Assembly: GCF_900243075.1 (NCBI RefSeq) | Contig: NZ_OEZH01000090.1 | Span: forward strand, 2,266 to 50,967 | Source: Clostridioides difficile | Lineage (GTDB): Bacteria; Bacillota; Clostridia; Peptostreptococcales; Peptostreptococcaceae | Length of the DNA stretch: 48,702 bases | Direction: 5' to 3' | Part shown: one piece after another, positions 17,836 to 25,959 of the stretch | How the letters are laid out: each line of letters begins with the position of its first letter | How positions within the stretch are numbered: the stretch's first letter is position 1 | The notes under the pieces: model-generated | Told to the model about the DNA's origin: nothing | The model's input: only the letters and a program-made list of their open reading frames with translations | The model's database searches: none | Position numbers and translations under genes: made by a program

Positions 17836-19032
17836 TTATTCAATTTTATTTTTATATACACCCATAAATTTAAAGTATGCTGTATTATGTTCTATCAACT
17901 CCAATAAATCATATACTTTTGAATTATATATAGAACATTCAAAATCTATATAAAAGAAATATCTCCATGAAGTATTCTTCATAGGTCTTGATTCTATTTT
18001 TGTCATATTTATATTATTTTTAGCAAAGTATCCTAACACTTTATAAAGTTTTCCTGCTTCATGTTCAACAGAAAATACTATGCTCATCTTGTTTGATTCT
18101 TCCTCAATGTGTATCTGATTACTAATTACTACAAACCTTGTATAATTATTTGTAATATCATTTATACAAGGGCTTATTATTTCTAATCCATAAATATTTG
18201 CAGCTTTTTTACTTGCAATTGCTGCTTTTGTTTTATCTTGAAGTTTTTTTACAAGTTCAGCACTTGTTGCTGTATTATTAAATGGTATTAATTTCCATGT
18301 ACTATTTTGTTTTAAAAATTCACTACTTTGTCCTATACCTTGTGGGTGAGAATATATTTCTTTTATATCTTCAAGTCTTGTACCTTTTATTCCAATCAAA
18401 TTTTGGTCTATTTTTATGCATTCTTCTCCAACTATATAAAAATCATACTTTCTTAAGAGGTCATAAGTTTCAGAAATCGCTCCTGTAGATGAATTTTCTA
18501 TGGGTATTATTCCATAATCTAGTTCTCTGTTTTTAAGTGCTATGAAAACATCTTCAAATTCTTTGAATTGTTTTTTGTATATTTTTTTGTTGAAGAATTT
18601 GTTGAGTGCTTCTTCTGTAAATGAGCCTGATATTCCTGGAAAACCTACTAGGATATTTTTTTTATTTAATTCGTATTTTAAAGATTTATATTTATCTATA
18701 TGTAACAAATCAAATTTCCTATTTGATGCATCTAGACTAAATTCAATTTTCTGTTCACCATCATTATTTATTAATCTTTTTTGTAACCCTCTACTAATTT
18801 CCATTATAGAATTAAAAAATTGTATAGTTTCTTGTGAATATGCTTTATTATCTAAATTATCTACAGCCCTGCTTAATACTTTTTCTTCTCTATCTTTTTG
18901 AAGTATCGTAGTGTTATTTTTCATTTTATGTTTAGCAATTTCAAGAACTGTATTCATTCTCTTTTCAAATAATTGAATAAGTTCTTTATCTATATTATCA
19001 ATTTCATTTCTATAGCTAGTTAAATCCTCCAT
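17836..19032 (-). CDS. pheA: Bifunctional chorismate mutase / prephenate dehydratase
   Basis: It converts chorismate to prephenate and then to phenylpyruvate for phenylalanine. The AroQ-type mutase domain occupies about residues 1-90 (NEIDNIDKELIQLFEKRM, with KHKMKN and DREEKVLSRA). The dehydratase domain begins at about 108 (VGFPGISGSFTEEA) and contains the NNYTRFVVIS segment equivalent to the TRF catalytic motif. A C-terminal ACT domain (about 300-390) contains ESRP, the phenylalanine-binding motif, so feedback inhibition by Phe is expected. The length of 398 residues matches P-proteins. It starts 2 bases after aroC, with AAAGGA in front of the ATG. Confidence 0.95.
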   Translation of the reverse strand: MEDLTSYRNEIDNIDKELIQLFEKRMNTVLEIAKHKMKNNTTILQKDREEKVLSRAVDNLDNKAYSQETIQFFNSIMEISRGLQKRLINNDGEQKIEFSLDASNRKFDLLHIDKYKSLKYELNKKNILVGFPGISGSFTEEALNKFFNKKIYKKQFKEFEDVFIALKNRELDYGIIPIENSSTGAISETYDLLRKYDFYIVGEECIKIDQNLIGIKGTRLEDIKEIYSHPQGIGQSSEFLKQNSTWKLIPFNNTATSAELVKKLQDKTKAAIASKKAANIYGLEIISPCINDITNNYTRFVVISNQIHIEEESNKMSIVFSVEHEAGKLYKVLGYFAKNNINMTKIESRPMKNTSWRYFFYIDFECSIYNSKVYDLLELIEHNTAYFKFMGVYKNKIE

Positions 19033-19034
19033 TA

Positions 19035-20114
19035 TTATCGTCCTTTCATCAAATCAAAAATTCCAATAGCCGTTACTGCTTCTATTACAGGTATAGCTCT
19101 TTGAACTATACAAGGGTCATGTCTTCCTTTAATAGATAAAATATCATTTTTTTTATCTTTTATATTAACTGTGTCCTGCTTTCTACTAATTGATGGAGTT
19201 GGCTTGATTGCCACTTTGAAAATTATTGGCATTCCAGTTGTAATGCCTCCAATAATCCCTCCATTATTATTTGTTTTACTCCTAACTTGATTTCCTTCAT
19301 AATACATTTCATCATTACTTTGAGAACCATACATATCTGTAAGTTCAAAACCTAAGCCAAACTCTACACCTTTTATAGATGGAACAGAAAATAATAAATG
19401 TGATAAAGTAGATTCAACAGAATCAAAAAATGGATTCCCTACCCCTACATTAACACCCACCACTGCACATTCAATTATACCACCAACTGAATCACCTTGA
19501 TTTTTTGCATCTATAATAGTATCCTTCATAGCTTTTTCTTTTGTTAAATCAAGTAAAGGTAGTTCTAAAGTTTGCAAATTTAATAATTGTTGCTTTGAAA
19601 TACCTACATAATCAAAACTCATATCTTCTATATTTTTAATTTTTTTTATGTGTGCTCCTATCTCTATTCCTTTTTGCGATAGAATTTGTTTACATATAGC
19701 ACCGCAAAATACTAATGGAGCTGTTATTCTACCTGAAAAATGGCCTCCACCTCTGTAGTCATTAAAGCCGGAATATCTCATATATCCTGTGTAATCTGCA
19801 TGTCCTGGTCTCATTAAATTTTTAAGCTCTCCATAATCTTTTGAGCGAGTATCACTATTTCTTATGATTGCACATAATGGTGTTCCTGTAGTTCTTCCAT
19901 CAAAATATCCACTTAGAATTTCTGGTATATCACTTTCATTTCTGGAAGTTGATATAGAATTTTTTCCAGGAGCTCTCCTCTTCATTTCTTTATCAATCCT
20001 ATCAAGGTCGAGTTCAATTCCTGAAGGAAGTCCATCTATATTTATACCTATAGCATTTCCATGAGATTCTCCAAAAATAGATATTTTTAAATTATTTCCC
20101 CATATTCCACTCAT
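19035..20114 (-). CDS. aroC: Chorismate synthase
   Basis: It eliminates phosphate from EPSP to give chorismate, using reduced FMN. Family signatures are visible: [13 protein letters not shown] near the N terminus, [28 protein letters not shown] in the middle (given here as key residues), [13 protein letters not shown], and [17 protein letters not shown] at the C terminus. The start is the ATG at 20114, 8 bases after AGGAGG; the TTG at 20117 is not needed. The 5' end overlaps aroA by about 23 bases, which suggests translational coupling. The length of 359 residues is normal. Confidence 0.96.
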   Translation of the reverse strand: MSGIWGNNLKISIFGESHGNAIGINIDGLPSGIELDLDRIDKEMKRRAPGKNSISTSRNESDIPEILSGYFDGRTTGTPLCAIIRNSDTRSKDYGELKNLMRPGHADYTGYMRYSGFNDYRGGGHFSGRITAPLVFCGAICKQILSQKGIEIGAHIKKIKNIEDMSFDYVGISKQQLLNLQTLELPLLDLTKEKAMKDTIIDAKNQGDSVGGIIECAVVGVNVGVGNPFFDSVESTLSHLLFSVPSIKGVEFGLGFELTDMYGSQSNDEMYYEGNQVRSKTNNNGGIIGGITTGMPIIFKVAIKPTPSISRKQDTVNIKDKKNDILSIKGRHDPCIVQRAIPVIEAVTAIGIFDLMKGR

Positions 20115-21405
20115 CAATTCGTCCTCCTAACATCTCAAAGTCTTTAAAAAAATGTGGATATGACTTTGATACACACTCAAAATCTCTTAATATTATTGGT
20201 TTATCACATCTACAAGAAGCAATTGCAAGTGTCATAGCAATTCTGTGGTCTTTGTGACTCCATACCTCTACTCCACCATTTAATTTACTTACTCCTTCAA
20301 TTACCAAACTATCTTCTTTCTCTTTTATATTTGCTCCAAGTTTACTTAGCTCAACATTTATTGCATGAAGTCTATCACATTCTTTAATTCTAAGTCTGCC
20401 AGCATTAATTATTGTAGTTTTTCCTCTACTTAAAGCTGCTACCACAGATAATACAGGTATTATATCTGGGCATTGAGATGCATCTATCAAAGTACTGTTT
20501 AAACAATTTGTTATTCCTTTTATTTTGTTATCTTCTCTTAATATTTCCATTCCCATCCTAGATAAAATCTCAATTACTTCACTATCTCCTTGAAGAGAAT
20601 CTTCTCTAAGGTCCAATATACTGATATCTTCTCCTATAGCATCTGCTGATAAATAAAATGCTCCTTGAGAATAATCCCCTTCAACTTTATAATCTCTCGC
20701 TTTATACCTTTGATTTCCTTTTATAATAAATTCTTTATAGTCGTTATTTATAATTTCTATTCCAAAATCTTTCATAGTTGAAAGAGTTAAGTCTAAATAT
20801 CCTTTAGACTCTAGCTCAGTTGTAATTATTATCTTTGAATCACTCTCTAATGTAGGCAATATAAATAATAAACCTGTTATAAACTGAGAACTTATATTTC
20901 CTTTTACTCTAAACTCATCTGGCTTAAGCTTTCCTGATATAATCAAATCCAGTTGATTTTCTTTATAACTATATTCTATATTCTGTCTATCGAATATCTC
21001 ATAATAAGTATCAAGTGGTCTTTTTCCAAGATTCCCTCTACCTATAAACCTTTTTACACCATCAAATGCTAAAGATATAGGTACTAAAAATCTCAAAGTA
21101 GAGCCAGATTCATTACAATCTATCGTTAATTTAGGTTGATTTAACTGATTTTCTCTATTTAAAATTCCTTCTTTAGAAAAAATTCCTGAAACCTCTAAAA
21201 TATCTTCTTTTCTTTCTATAATAGCTCCTAATGATATCATTGCTCTTATAGTAGCTATAATATCATCAGAAAAATCTATATTAGAAATTCTACTTTTTCC
21301 ATTGCTTAGAGATGAACAAATAACTGCCCTATGAGCCATACTTTTTGATGGCGGGATTTTTACATCTCCAGATAATTTACTTGGATATATTTTTAGACTT
21401 CCCAT
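20092..21405 (-). CDS. aroA: 3-phosphoshikimate 1-carboxyvinyltransferase (EPSP synthase)
   Basis: It transfers enolpyruvate from PEP to shikimate 3-phosphate. PPSKSMAHRA contains the PEP-binding Lys21. SGSTLRFLVP, GDYSQGAFYLSA, RIKECDRLHA and DHRIAMTLAIA are the expected signatures in order. SGSTLRFL corresponds to the glyphosate-contact loop, and it reads as NESGSTLRF here. The length of 437 residues is normal. AGGAGG precedes the ATG, whose A is shared with the TAA stop of aroB (TAATG), a coupled junction. The 3' end overlaps aroC. Confidence 0.96.
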   Translation of the reverse strand: MGSLKIYPSKLSGDVKIPPSKSMAHRAVICSSLSNGKSRISNIDFSDDIIATIRAMISLGAIIERKEDILEVSGIFSKEGILNRENQLNQPKLTIDCNESGSTLRFLVPISLAFDGVKRFIGRGNLGKRPLDTYYEIFDRQNIEYSYKENQLDLIISGKLKPDEFRVKGNISSQFITGLLFILPTLESDSKIIITTELESKGYLDLTLSTMKDFGIEIINNDYKEFIIKGNQRYKARDYKVEGDYSQGAFYLSADAIGEDISILDLREDSLQGDSEVIEILSRMGMEILREDNKIKGITNCLNSTLIDASQCPDIIPVLSVVAALSRGKTTIINAGRLRIKECDRLHAINVELSKLGANIKEKEDSLVIEGVSKLNGGVEVWSHKDHRIAMTLAIASCRCDKPIILRDFECVSKSYPHFFKDFEMLGGRIDEWNMGK

Positions 21406-22469
21406 TACCTTACCTCCTGAAAAAATTTAGAAGTAGTATTATATATAATACTCTCTCCAATATCCTTTAAAAGTATTATTTTTAATGTATCACCTAGATT
21501 TTTTTTATCAAGAGATATAGCATCTATTATGGATTTATTATCTCTTAGTTCAATCTCATAAGGCAAATTATAGTTCATTAAAATTGCTTTTATAAATTCT
21601 GATGTACCTTTTTTTGTAATTCCTACTTTTTCACTTTCCAAAGTTATCTTGTACATTCCTATCCCAACAGCTTCTCCATGAGTATAGCCTGTAAAATTGT
21701 AGTATTTCTCAATAGCATGACCTAATGTATGACCAAAGTTTAGAAGCATTCTATCTCCAAAATCTTTTTCATCGGATTCAACTACAGTTTTTTTAATAAA
21801 GCAACATTTATGTATAATGTATTCTATATGTTGCATTACTTCTTCTCTATTTTTTAAGCTTAAAAGCTTATCAAAAAAAGTTTTGTCTTTTATACATCCA
21901 TATTTTATAACTTCTGCCATTCCATCTTTATAGAATTTTTCTGGAAGTGATAATAATACATTTGGGTCGATAAATACAGCTTTAGGTTGATAAAAGCTTC
22001 CCACTAAGTTTTTTCCTCTATCAAGGTCAACTCCAACCTTTCCACCTACAGAACTATCAACTTGTGCTAACAAAGATGTTGGAATTTGCATAAAGTTTAC
22101 ACCTCTTAAAAAAGTTGCTGCCACAAATCCACCTAAATCACCTATTACCCCTCCGCCTAAAGTAATAATCAAATCTTTTCTAGTTAACTTAAAGTCAAGC
22201 AAACTATCATATATCTTCGGAAGAGTGTTAAATGATTTCGTTTCTTCACCGGATTTTAATATTATAGATTTAATTTCAAATCCAGACTCACTTAACTTAT
22301 TTTTCACTTCATTTAAATATAATTTTGCTATATTTTCGTCAGTTACAATAAAAATCTTATTTCCAGAATATATTTTTTTTATTTCTTCTCCTATATTCTT
22401 TAGTATATTTTTTTTAATAAATATATTGTAGCTATTTTCTTTTAAATTTACCAATAATTTTTCTTCCAC
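21405..22469 (-). CDS. aroB: 3-dehydroquinate synthase
   Basis: It converts DAHP to 3-dehydroquinate using NAD and a divalent metal. LGGGVIGDLGGFVAATFLRG is the NAD-binding and active-site segment, preceded by KSGEETKSF. The metal-binding part contains GMAEVIKYG, NFGHTLGHAIE and THGEAVGIGM. The length of 354 residues is standard. The start is a GTG with AAGGA about 9 bases upstream. It is the second gene of the operon, about 21 bases after aroF, and overlaps aroA by one base. Confidence 0.95.
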   Translation of the reverse strand: MEEKLLVNLKENSYNIFIKKNILKNIGEEIKKIYSGNKIFIVTDENIAKLYLNEVKNKLSESGFEIKSIILKSGEETKSFNTLPKIYDSLLDFKLTRKDLIITLGGGVIGDLGGFVAATFLRGVNFMQIPTSLLAQVDSSVGGKVGVDLDRGKNLVGSFYQPKAVFIDPNVLLSLPEKFYKDGMAEVIKYGCIKDKTFFDKLLSLKNREEVMQHIEYIIHKCCFIKKTVVESDEKDFGDRMLLNFGHTLGHAIEKYYNFTGYTHGEAVGIGMYKITLESEKVGITKKGTSEFIKAILMNYNLPYEIELRDNKSIIDAISLDKKNLGDTLKIILLKDIGESIIYNTTSKFFQEVR

Positions 22470-22490
22470 GTTTAACCATCCTTTTATAAA

Positions 22491-23504
22491 TTATATTTCT
22501 CTTCCAACTGCTGATGCGATAGTCTTTAATTCACTTATTAATTCATCATATTCATTTGGTTTAATTGATTGTTTTCCATCACAAAGTGCATGTACTGGGT
22601 CATTATGAACTTCTATTATAAGACCATCTGCTCCAACTGCAATTGCTGCTTTAGATAGAGAGTCAACCATCCATGATTTTCCTGCTGCATGACTTGGGTC
22701 AACTATGACTGGTAAATGACTAAGTTTCTTTACAGCTAAAATTGCACTTAAATCCAAAGTATTTCTAGTATATGTTTCAAAAGTTCTTATACCTCTTTCA
22801 CAAAGAACTACATTTTCATTTCCCCCAGCCATTATATATTCTGCTGACATTAACCACTCTTCAATTGTAGCAGATAATCCTCTTTTTAAAAGTATTGTTT
22901 TATTTGTTTTACCTAACTCTTTTAATAAATCGAAGTTTTGCATGTTTCTAGCTCCAACCTGAATTACATCTACATTTTCTTCAAATATATCTATATCTTG
23001 TGTTGACATTATTTCTGTAACTATAGGAAGACCTGTCTTTTCTTTTGCTTTCTTTAATAAATCCAAACCATCATATCTCAAACCTTGGAAAGCGTATGGT
23101 GATGTTCTTGGTTTGAATGCTCCTCCTCTCAAGAATCCTGCACCTGATTTTTTTACATCTTCTGCTATAGATACTATTTGTTCTTCTGTTTCAACAGAAC
23201 AAGGTCCAGCTATCATAGCAATTTTTTTTGAACCAATTTCCATTCCATTAACATTTATAATGGAAGGTTCTGGATGAAACTTTCTATTGGCCTTTTTAAA
23301 AGGCTCTACTACATGCATAACTTTTTCAACTATCTTATTTGCTTCTATTCTTTTAGCATCTATTTTACTAGTATCCCCAACTAAACCTAAAACAGTTAAT
23401 TCTGTCCCATCTATAGGATTAACTTCTACTCCTTCTCTCCCAATAGCTTCTATTAACTTCTTAACTTCACTTTTATCTGCTCCTACTTTTAATACTACTA
23501 TCAT
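22491..23504 (-). CDS. aroF: 3-deoxy-7-phosphoheptulonate (DAHP) synthase, type I-beta
   Basis: It condenses PEP and erythrose 4-phosphate, the entry step of the pathway. A ferredoxin-like/ACT-like domain occupies about residues 1-70 (MIVVLKVGADKSEVKKLI), as in Thermotoga-type enzymes, where it binds tyrosine or phenylalanine for feedback. The catalytic barrel has IAGPCSVE, GFLRGGAFKPRTSPYAFQG, KRGLSATIEEW and VDPSHAAGK. The length of 337 residues is typical. GGGAGG precedes the ATG by 8 bases. It is the first structural gene of the aro operon and is preceded by a leader peptide and attenuator (see 23543-23789), so control probably acts at both enzyme and transcription level. Confidence 0.95.
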   Translation of the reverse strand: MIVVLKVGADKSEVKKLIEAIGREGVEVNPIDGTELTVLGLVGDTSKIDAKRIEANKIVEKVMHVVEPFKKANRKFHPEPSIINVNGMEIGSKKIAMIAGPCSVETEEQIVSIAEDVKKSGAGFLRGGAFKPRTSPYAFQGLRYDGLDLLKKAKEKTGLPIVTEIMSTQDIDIFEENVDVIQVGARNMQNFDLLKELGKTNKTILLKRGLSATIEEWLMSAEYIMAGGNENVVLCERGIRTFETYTRNTLDLSAILAVKKLSHLPVIVDPSHAAGKSWMVDSLSKAAIAVGADGLIIEVHNDPVHALCDGKQSIKPNEYDELISELKTIASAVGREI

Positions 23505-23542
23505 TTTTACTACCTCCCAATATTATAGTTTTATGTTTAAAA

Positions 23543-23572
23543 TAAAAAAGAGAACTCACTAATGAGTTCTCT
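23543..23572 (-). terminator. Attenuator (intrinsic terminator) upstream of aroF
   Basis: On the minus strand AGAGAACTCA and TGAGTTCTCT form a perfect 10-base stem with a 4-base loop, followed directly by TTTTTTATTTT. It lies between the leader peptide and aroF, inside the transcribed leader, so it must be conditionally bypassed for the operon to be expressed. The antiterminator partner is not obvious by eye. Confidence 0.85.
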
Positions 23573-23633
23573 AAAATAATCTATCAAGCATTAAATCTTA
23601 CATAAATATATAAAATAATCACTTTTATAAAAT

Positions 23634-23789
23634 TTACTTATGCTCAAAGTCATTAAAACAAGGCCTCACCAGAAAGGAATTACATGTATTTTTGTAAAAG
23701 AAATAGCCAGCGCTAAAATAAAAGCCCCAGAACATAAAGTAAAAAAAGCTATAAAGTTTTGCTGTTAGTTCTTTTAATATTCCTTTCAT
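23634..23789 (-). CDS. Aromatic-rich leader peptide of the aro operon (51 residues)
   Basis: I find no gene symbol for this short frame. GGAGG lies 8 bases before the ATG at 23789, and a consensus promoter lies a further 45 or so bases upstream. Residues 13-32 read YSFFYFMFWGFYFSAGYFFY: 14 of 20 are Phe, Tyr or Trp (8 Phe, 5 Tyr, 1 Trp). The last part is polar (KNTCNSFLVRPC...). The stop codon is about 60 bases before the attenuator hairpin. I infer that it works as a leader peptide. When charged Phe or Tyr tRNA is scarce the ribosome would stall in the aromatic run and change leader folding, so that transcription continues into aroF. A structural role as a small membrane peptide is less likely but possible. 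Confidence 0.8.
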   Translation of the reverse strand: MKGILKELTAKLYSFFYFMFWGFYFSAGYFFYKNTCNSFLVRPCFNDFEHK

Positions 23790-23835
23790 AGTATTATCCT
23801 CCATTTTTATAATTTATTATTCTTCTTGTTTAATA

Positions 23836-23863
23836 ATTATAACAAAGAAAATATAATTGTCAA
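23836..23863 (-). promoter_or_regulatory. Promoter of the aro operon leader
   Basis: A perfect TTGACA (23858-23863) and TATAAT (23836-23841) are separated by 16 bases on the minus strand. Transcription would start near 23829, giving a leader of about 325 bases before aroF. Confidence 0.85.
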
Positions 23864-23965
23864 TATTTTCTATAAATATTTTCAATTTAAAATATTTTTT
23901 TATTTACTTAAATTAGTTTCTCAATTGATGTGTTTTTATAAAATCATTTAAAAATTATCTGTAAT

Positions 23966-24922
23966 TTACAATAATTTTTTTATTTTAAATATTATAATTC
24001 CAACAAAAATTATACATAACATAAAAAATAAAGTTGCTGGATATCCATAAACCCAATTTAGCTCTGGCATATATCTAAAGTTCATTCCATATATACCAGT
24101 TATAATTGTAAGTGGTGCTGATATGGCTGTTAGTAAGGTTAATTTTGTAATCAAGTGATTTGTTTTTTCACCTACCCTAGAAGAATAAATATCTAATAGT
24201 TTATCCGCTAACTCTCGTGTTGATAATGCGAAATTGTATAATTTATCAATTCCAAAATCTATACCTTGAAAATTTTCTAAATTATATTTTTTCACATTTG
24301 AATATTTTAAATATCTTATATTTTCTTTAACTATTCTATCTCCAATATACAAAAGAGGTCTAGTATTCTTAACTATGGTTCTTGTTAATCCTCTTACATC
24401 ACTTATTCTAGATACATGATTTTTATCAATGTTGTCCATCATCTCATCTTCTATTTGAAGAATTAATTCTTCAACTTTTTCCAAAGACTCAAAACCATTT
24501 TTTATAACTTCTCTAAGAATCAAATAGTTTATCTTAAATAGGTTGATAACTGGATTTTTTTCAAGTTGAGAATTTTTCAAAATAATATTTTTTACAAATT
24601 CAAACAAAAAGTGCTCTTCATTGACTACAACCAATATAAAATTATCTGATAAATACATATTTACTTCTTCTATAACAGCTTCTCCATCTCTTAATTCAAA
24701 TGTATTTAGACTCAAAAAATCATAATTGTCAAATAAATCAAGCTTGGTAATTTCATCAAACTTAAGACAATCATTAAAAGTTATTTCATCTATATCTAAT
24801 ATTTCCTTGAGTAATTTTAAATTTTTTGGAGCACTTAATATAAGATAAGAATTTTCTGCTATATAAAATTTGTCTCTAAAATCTTCAATAGTCTCTCTTG
24901 TATTTAAATTCAGTATATACAT
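23966..24922 (-). CDS. CorA-family divalent cation transporter
   Basis: This is a membrane channel of the CorA/MIT family, usually carrying Mg2+ (or Co2+, Ni2+, Zn2+). The large N-terminal cytoplasmic part ends in long helices. Two membrane segments lie at the C terminus, and the first ends in YGMNF, the diagnostic GMN selectivity motif. The loop after GMN is RYMPELNWVYGYP rather than the common MPE(L/F)-type sequence with many acids. The start is the ATG at 24922, 7 bases after TAGGAG; the upstream TTG-initiated extension includes the Shine-Dalgarno sequence itself. At 318 residues it is normal. It is monocistronic between the aro promoter and kdpE. The 24923-25226 region upstream holds its promoter area and nothing else I can identify. 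Confidence 0.88.
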   Translation of the reverse strand: MYILNLNTRETIEDFRDKFYIAENSYLILSAPKNLKLLKEILDIDEITFNDCLKFDEITKLDLFDNYDFLSLNTFELRDGEAVIEEVNMYLSDNFILVVVNEEHFLFEFVKNIILKNSQLEKNPVINLFKINYLILREVIKNGFESLEKVEELILQIEDEMMDNIDKNHVSRISDVRGLTRTIVKNTRPLLYIGDRIVKENIRYLKYSNVKKYNLENFQGIDFGIDKLYNFALSTRELADKLLDIYSSRVGEKTNHLITKLTLLTAISAPLTIITGIYGMNFRYMPELNWVYGYPATLFFMLCIIFVGIIIFKIKKLL

Positions 24923-25226
24923 ACATCTACTCCTAAATTTCAATTTACATTCTAAAAATTTTCTATAATTATCATTGTAATTATTTTACACTATTTTAAT
25001 AATTATTATTTATTATAAAGTAAGAATTGAATATTTTTATTTTTTAACCTAAGTTTTTATTACAGATTGTATCATATATTTATTTTAAAATATATTTCAT
25101 ATTATTGATACTAAAAAATAAAATGTATATACTAAATTAATAATAGCATACACACTTTATCTTCGTTTTGTATAAACTGTATAATTGTAGCATACATTAA
25201 ATATCCAATCTAATAATATATCACAC

Positions 25227-25925
25227 CTATTCATCATTTAATCTATATCCTACACCAACTTCTGTAATTATATACCTTGGGTCAGCTGGTTGTTTTTCTA
25301 TTTTTCGTCTTAATGTTGCCATAAAAACTCTCAAAGACTTGGTTTCATTCCCTATAATACTACCCCATATTTCTTTTATTATAAAATTATGAGTAAGTAC
25401 TTTACCATGATGTTTTGCAAGTAATGAGAGAATATTATATTCAATAGGTGTCAAATGGACTTCAACATCATCAACAATAACTTTCCTTTTATCAAAATCA
25501 ATCAATAACTTATCTACTTCAAACGTAGATTTAACATCATCTTTTTGTTGTACTTCTACTTGCGAATGTCTAAATGCAACCCTAACTCTTGCTAATAATT
25601 CTATTATTGAAAATGGTTTTGTTAAGTAGTCATCTGCACCTGCATCAAATACTTCTACCTTATCTCTATCTTGCTCTCTAGCTGAAACTACAATTATTGG
25701 TATATTTGAAAATTGTCTGATAGCTTTTATTACCTCTATTCCATCCATATCTTCTAAGCCTAAATCTAATAAAACGACATCTGGAGAATGTGAAACAGCA
25801 ATAGATATCCCTTCTTTGCCAGTTATAGCCTCCTTAACGTCATAATCTTGTGTTAAAAGTGCAGTAGATATAAATTTTCTTATTGTCTTATCATCCTCTA
25901 CTAACAATATAAGTTTTTTACTCAT
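25227..25925 (-). CDS. kdpE: KdpE-like response regulator (OmpR family)
   Basis: This is a two-component response regulator, partner of the KdpD kinase encoded 34 bases upstream. The receiver domain (about 4-115) has the acidic pair Asp11-Asp12, phosphoacceptor Asp54 in VVLLDLGL and the YLTKPF lysine. The C-terminal winged helix (about 135-230) has the OmpR-type HLTPIEYNILSLLAKHHGKV and GYRLND. The start is the ATG at 25925, 5 bases after GGAGG. KdpE normally activates kdpFABC when K+ is low or osmolarity is high. No kdpFABC genes are in this window, so its target here is unknown. Nothing suggests degeneration. Confidence 0.85.
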   Translation of the reverse strand: MSKKLILLVEDDKTIRKFISTALLTQDYDVKEAITGKEGISIAVSHSPDVVLLDLGLEDMDGIEVIKAIRQFSNIPIIVVSAREQDRDKVEVFDAGADDYLTKPFSIIELLARVRVAFRHSQVEVQQKDDVKSTFEVDKLLIDFDKRKVIVDDVEVHLTPIEYNILSLLAKHHGKVLTHNFIIKEIWGSIIGNETKSLRVFMATLRRKIEKQPADPRYIITEVGVGYRLNDE

Positions 25926-25959
25926 TTCTTCCTCCAAAACTAAATTTTAAAATTTGATA

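Noticed and set aside
23505-23835. T-box or TRAP-type leader for the aro operon
   Set aside because: No T-box sequence (AGGGTGGTACCGCG-like) and no series of GAG/TAG triplets is seen. The leader is better explained by a peptide with an aromatic run and an attenuator.
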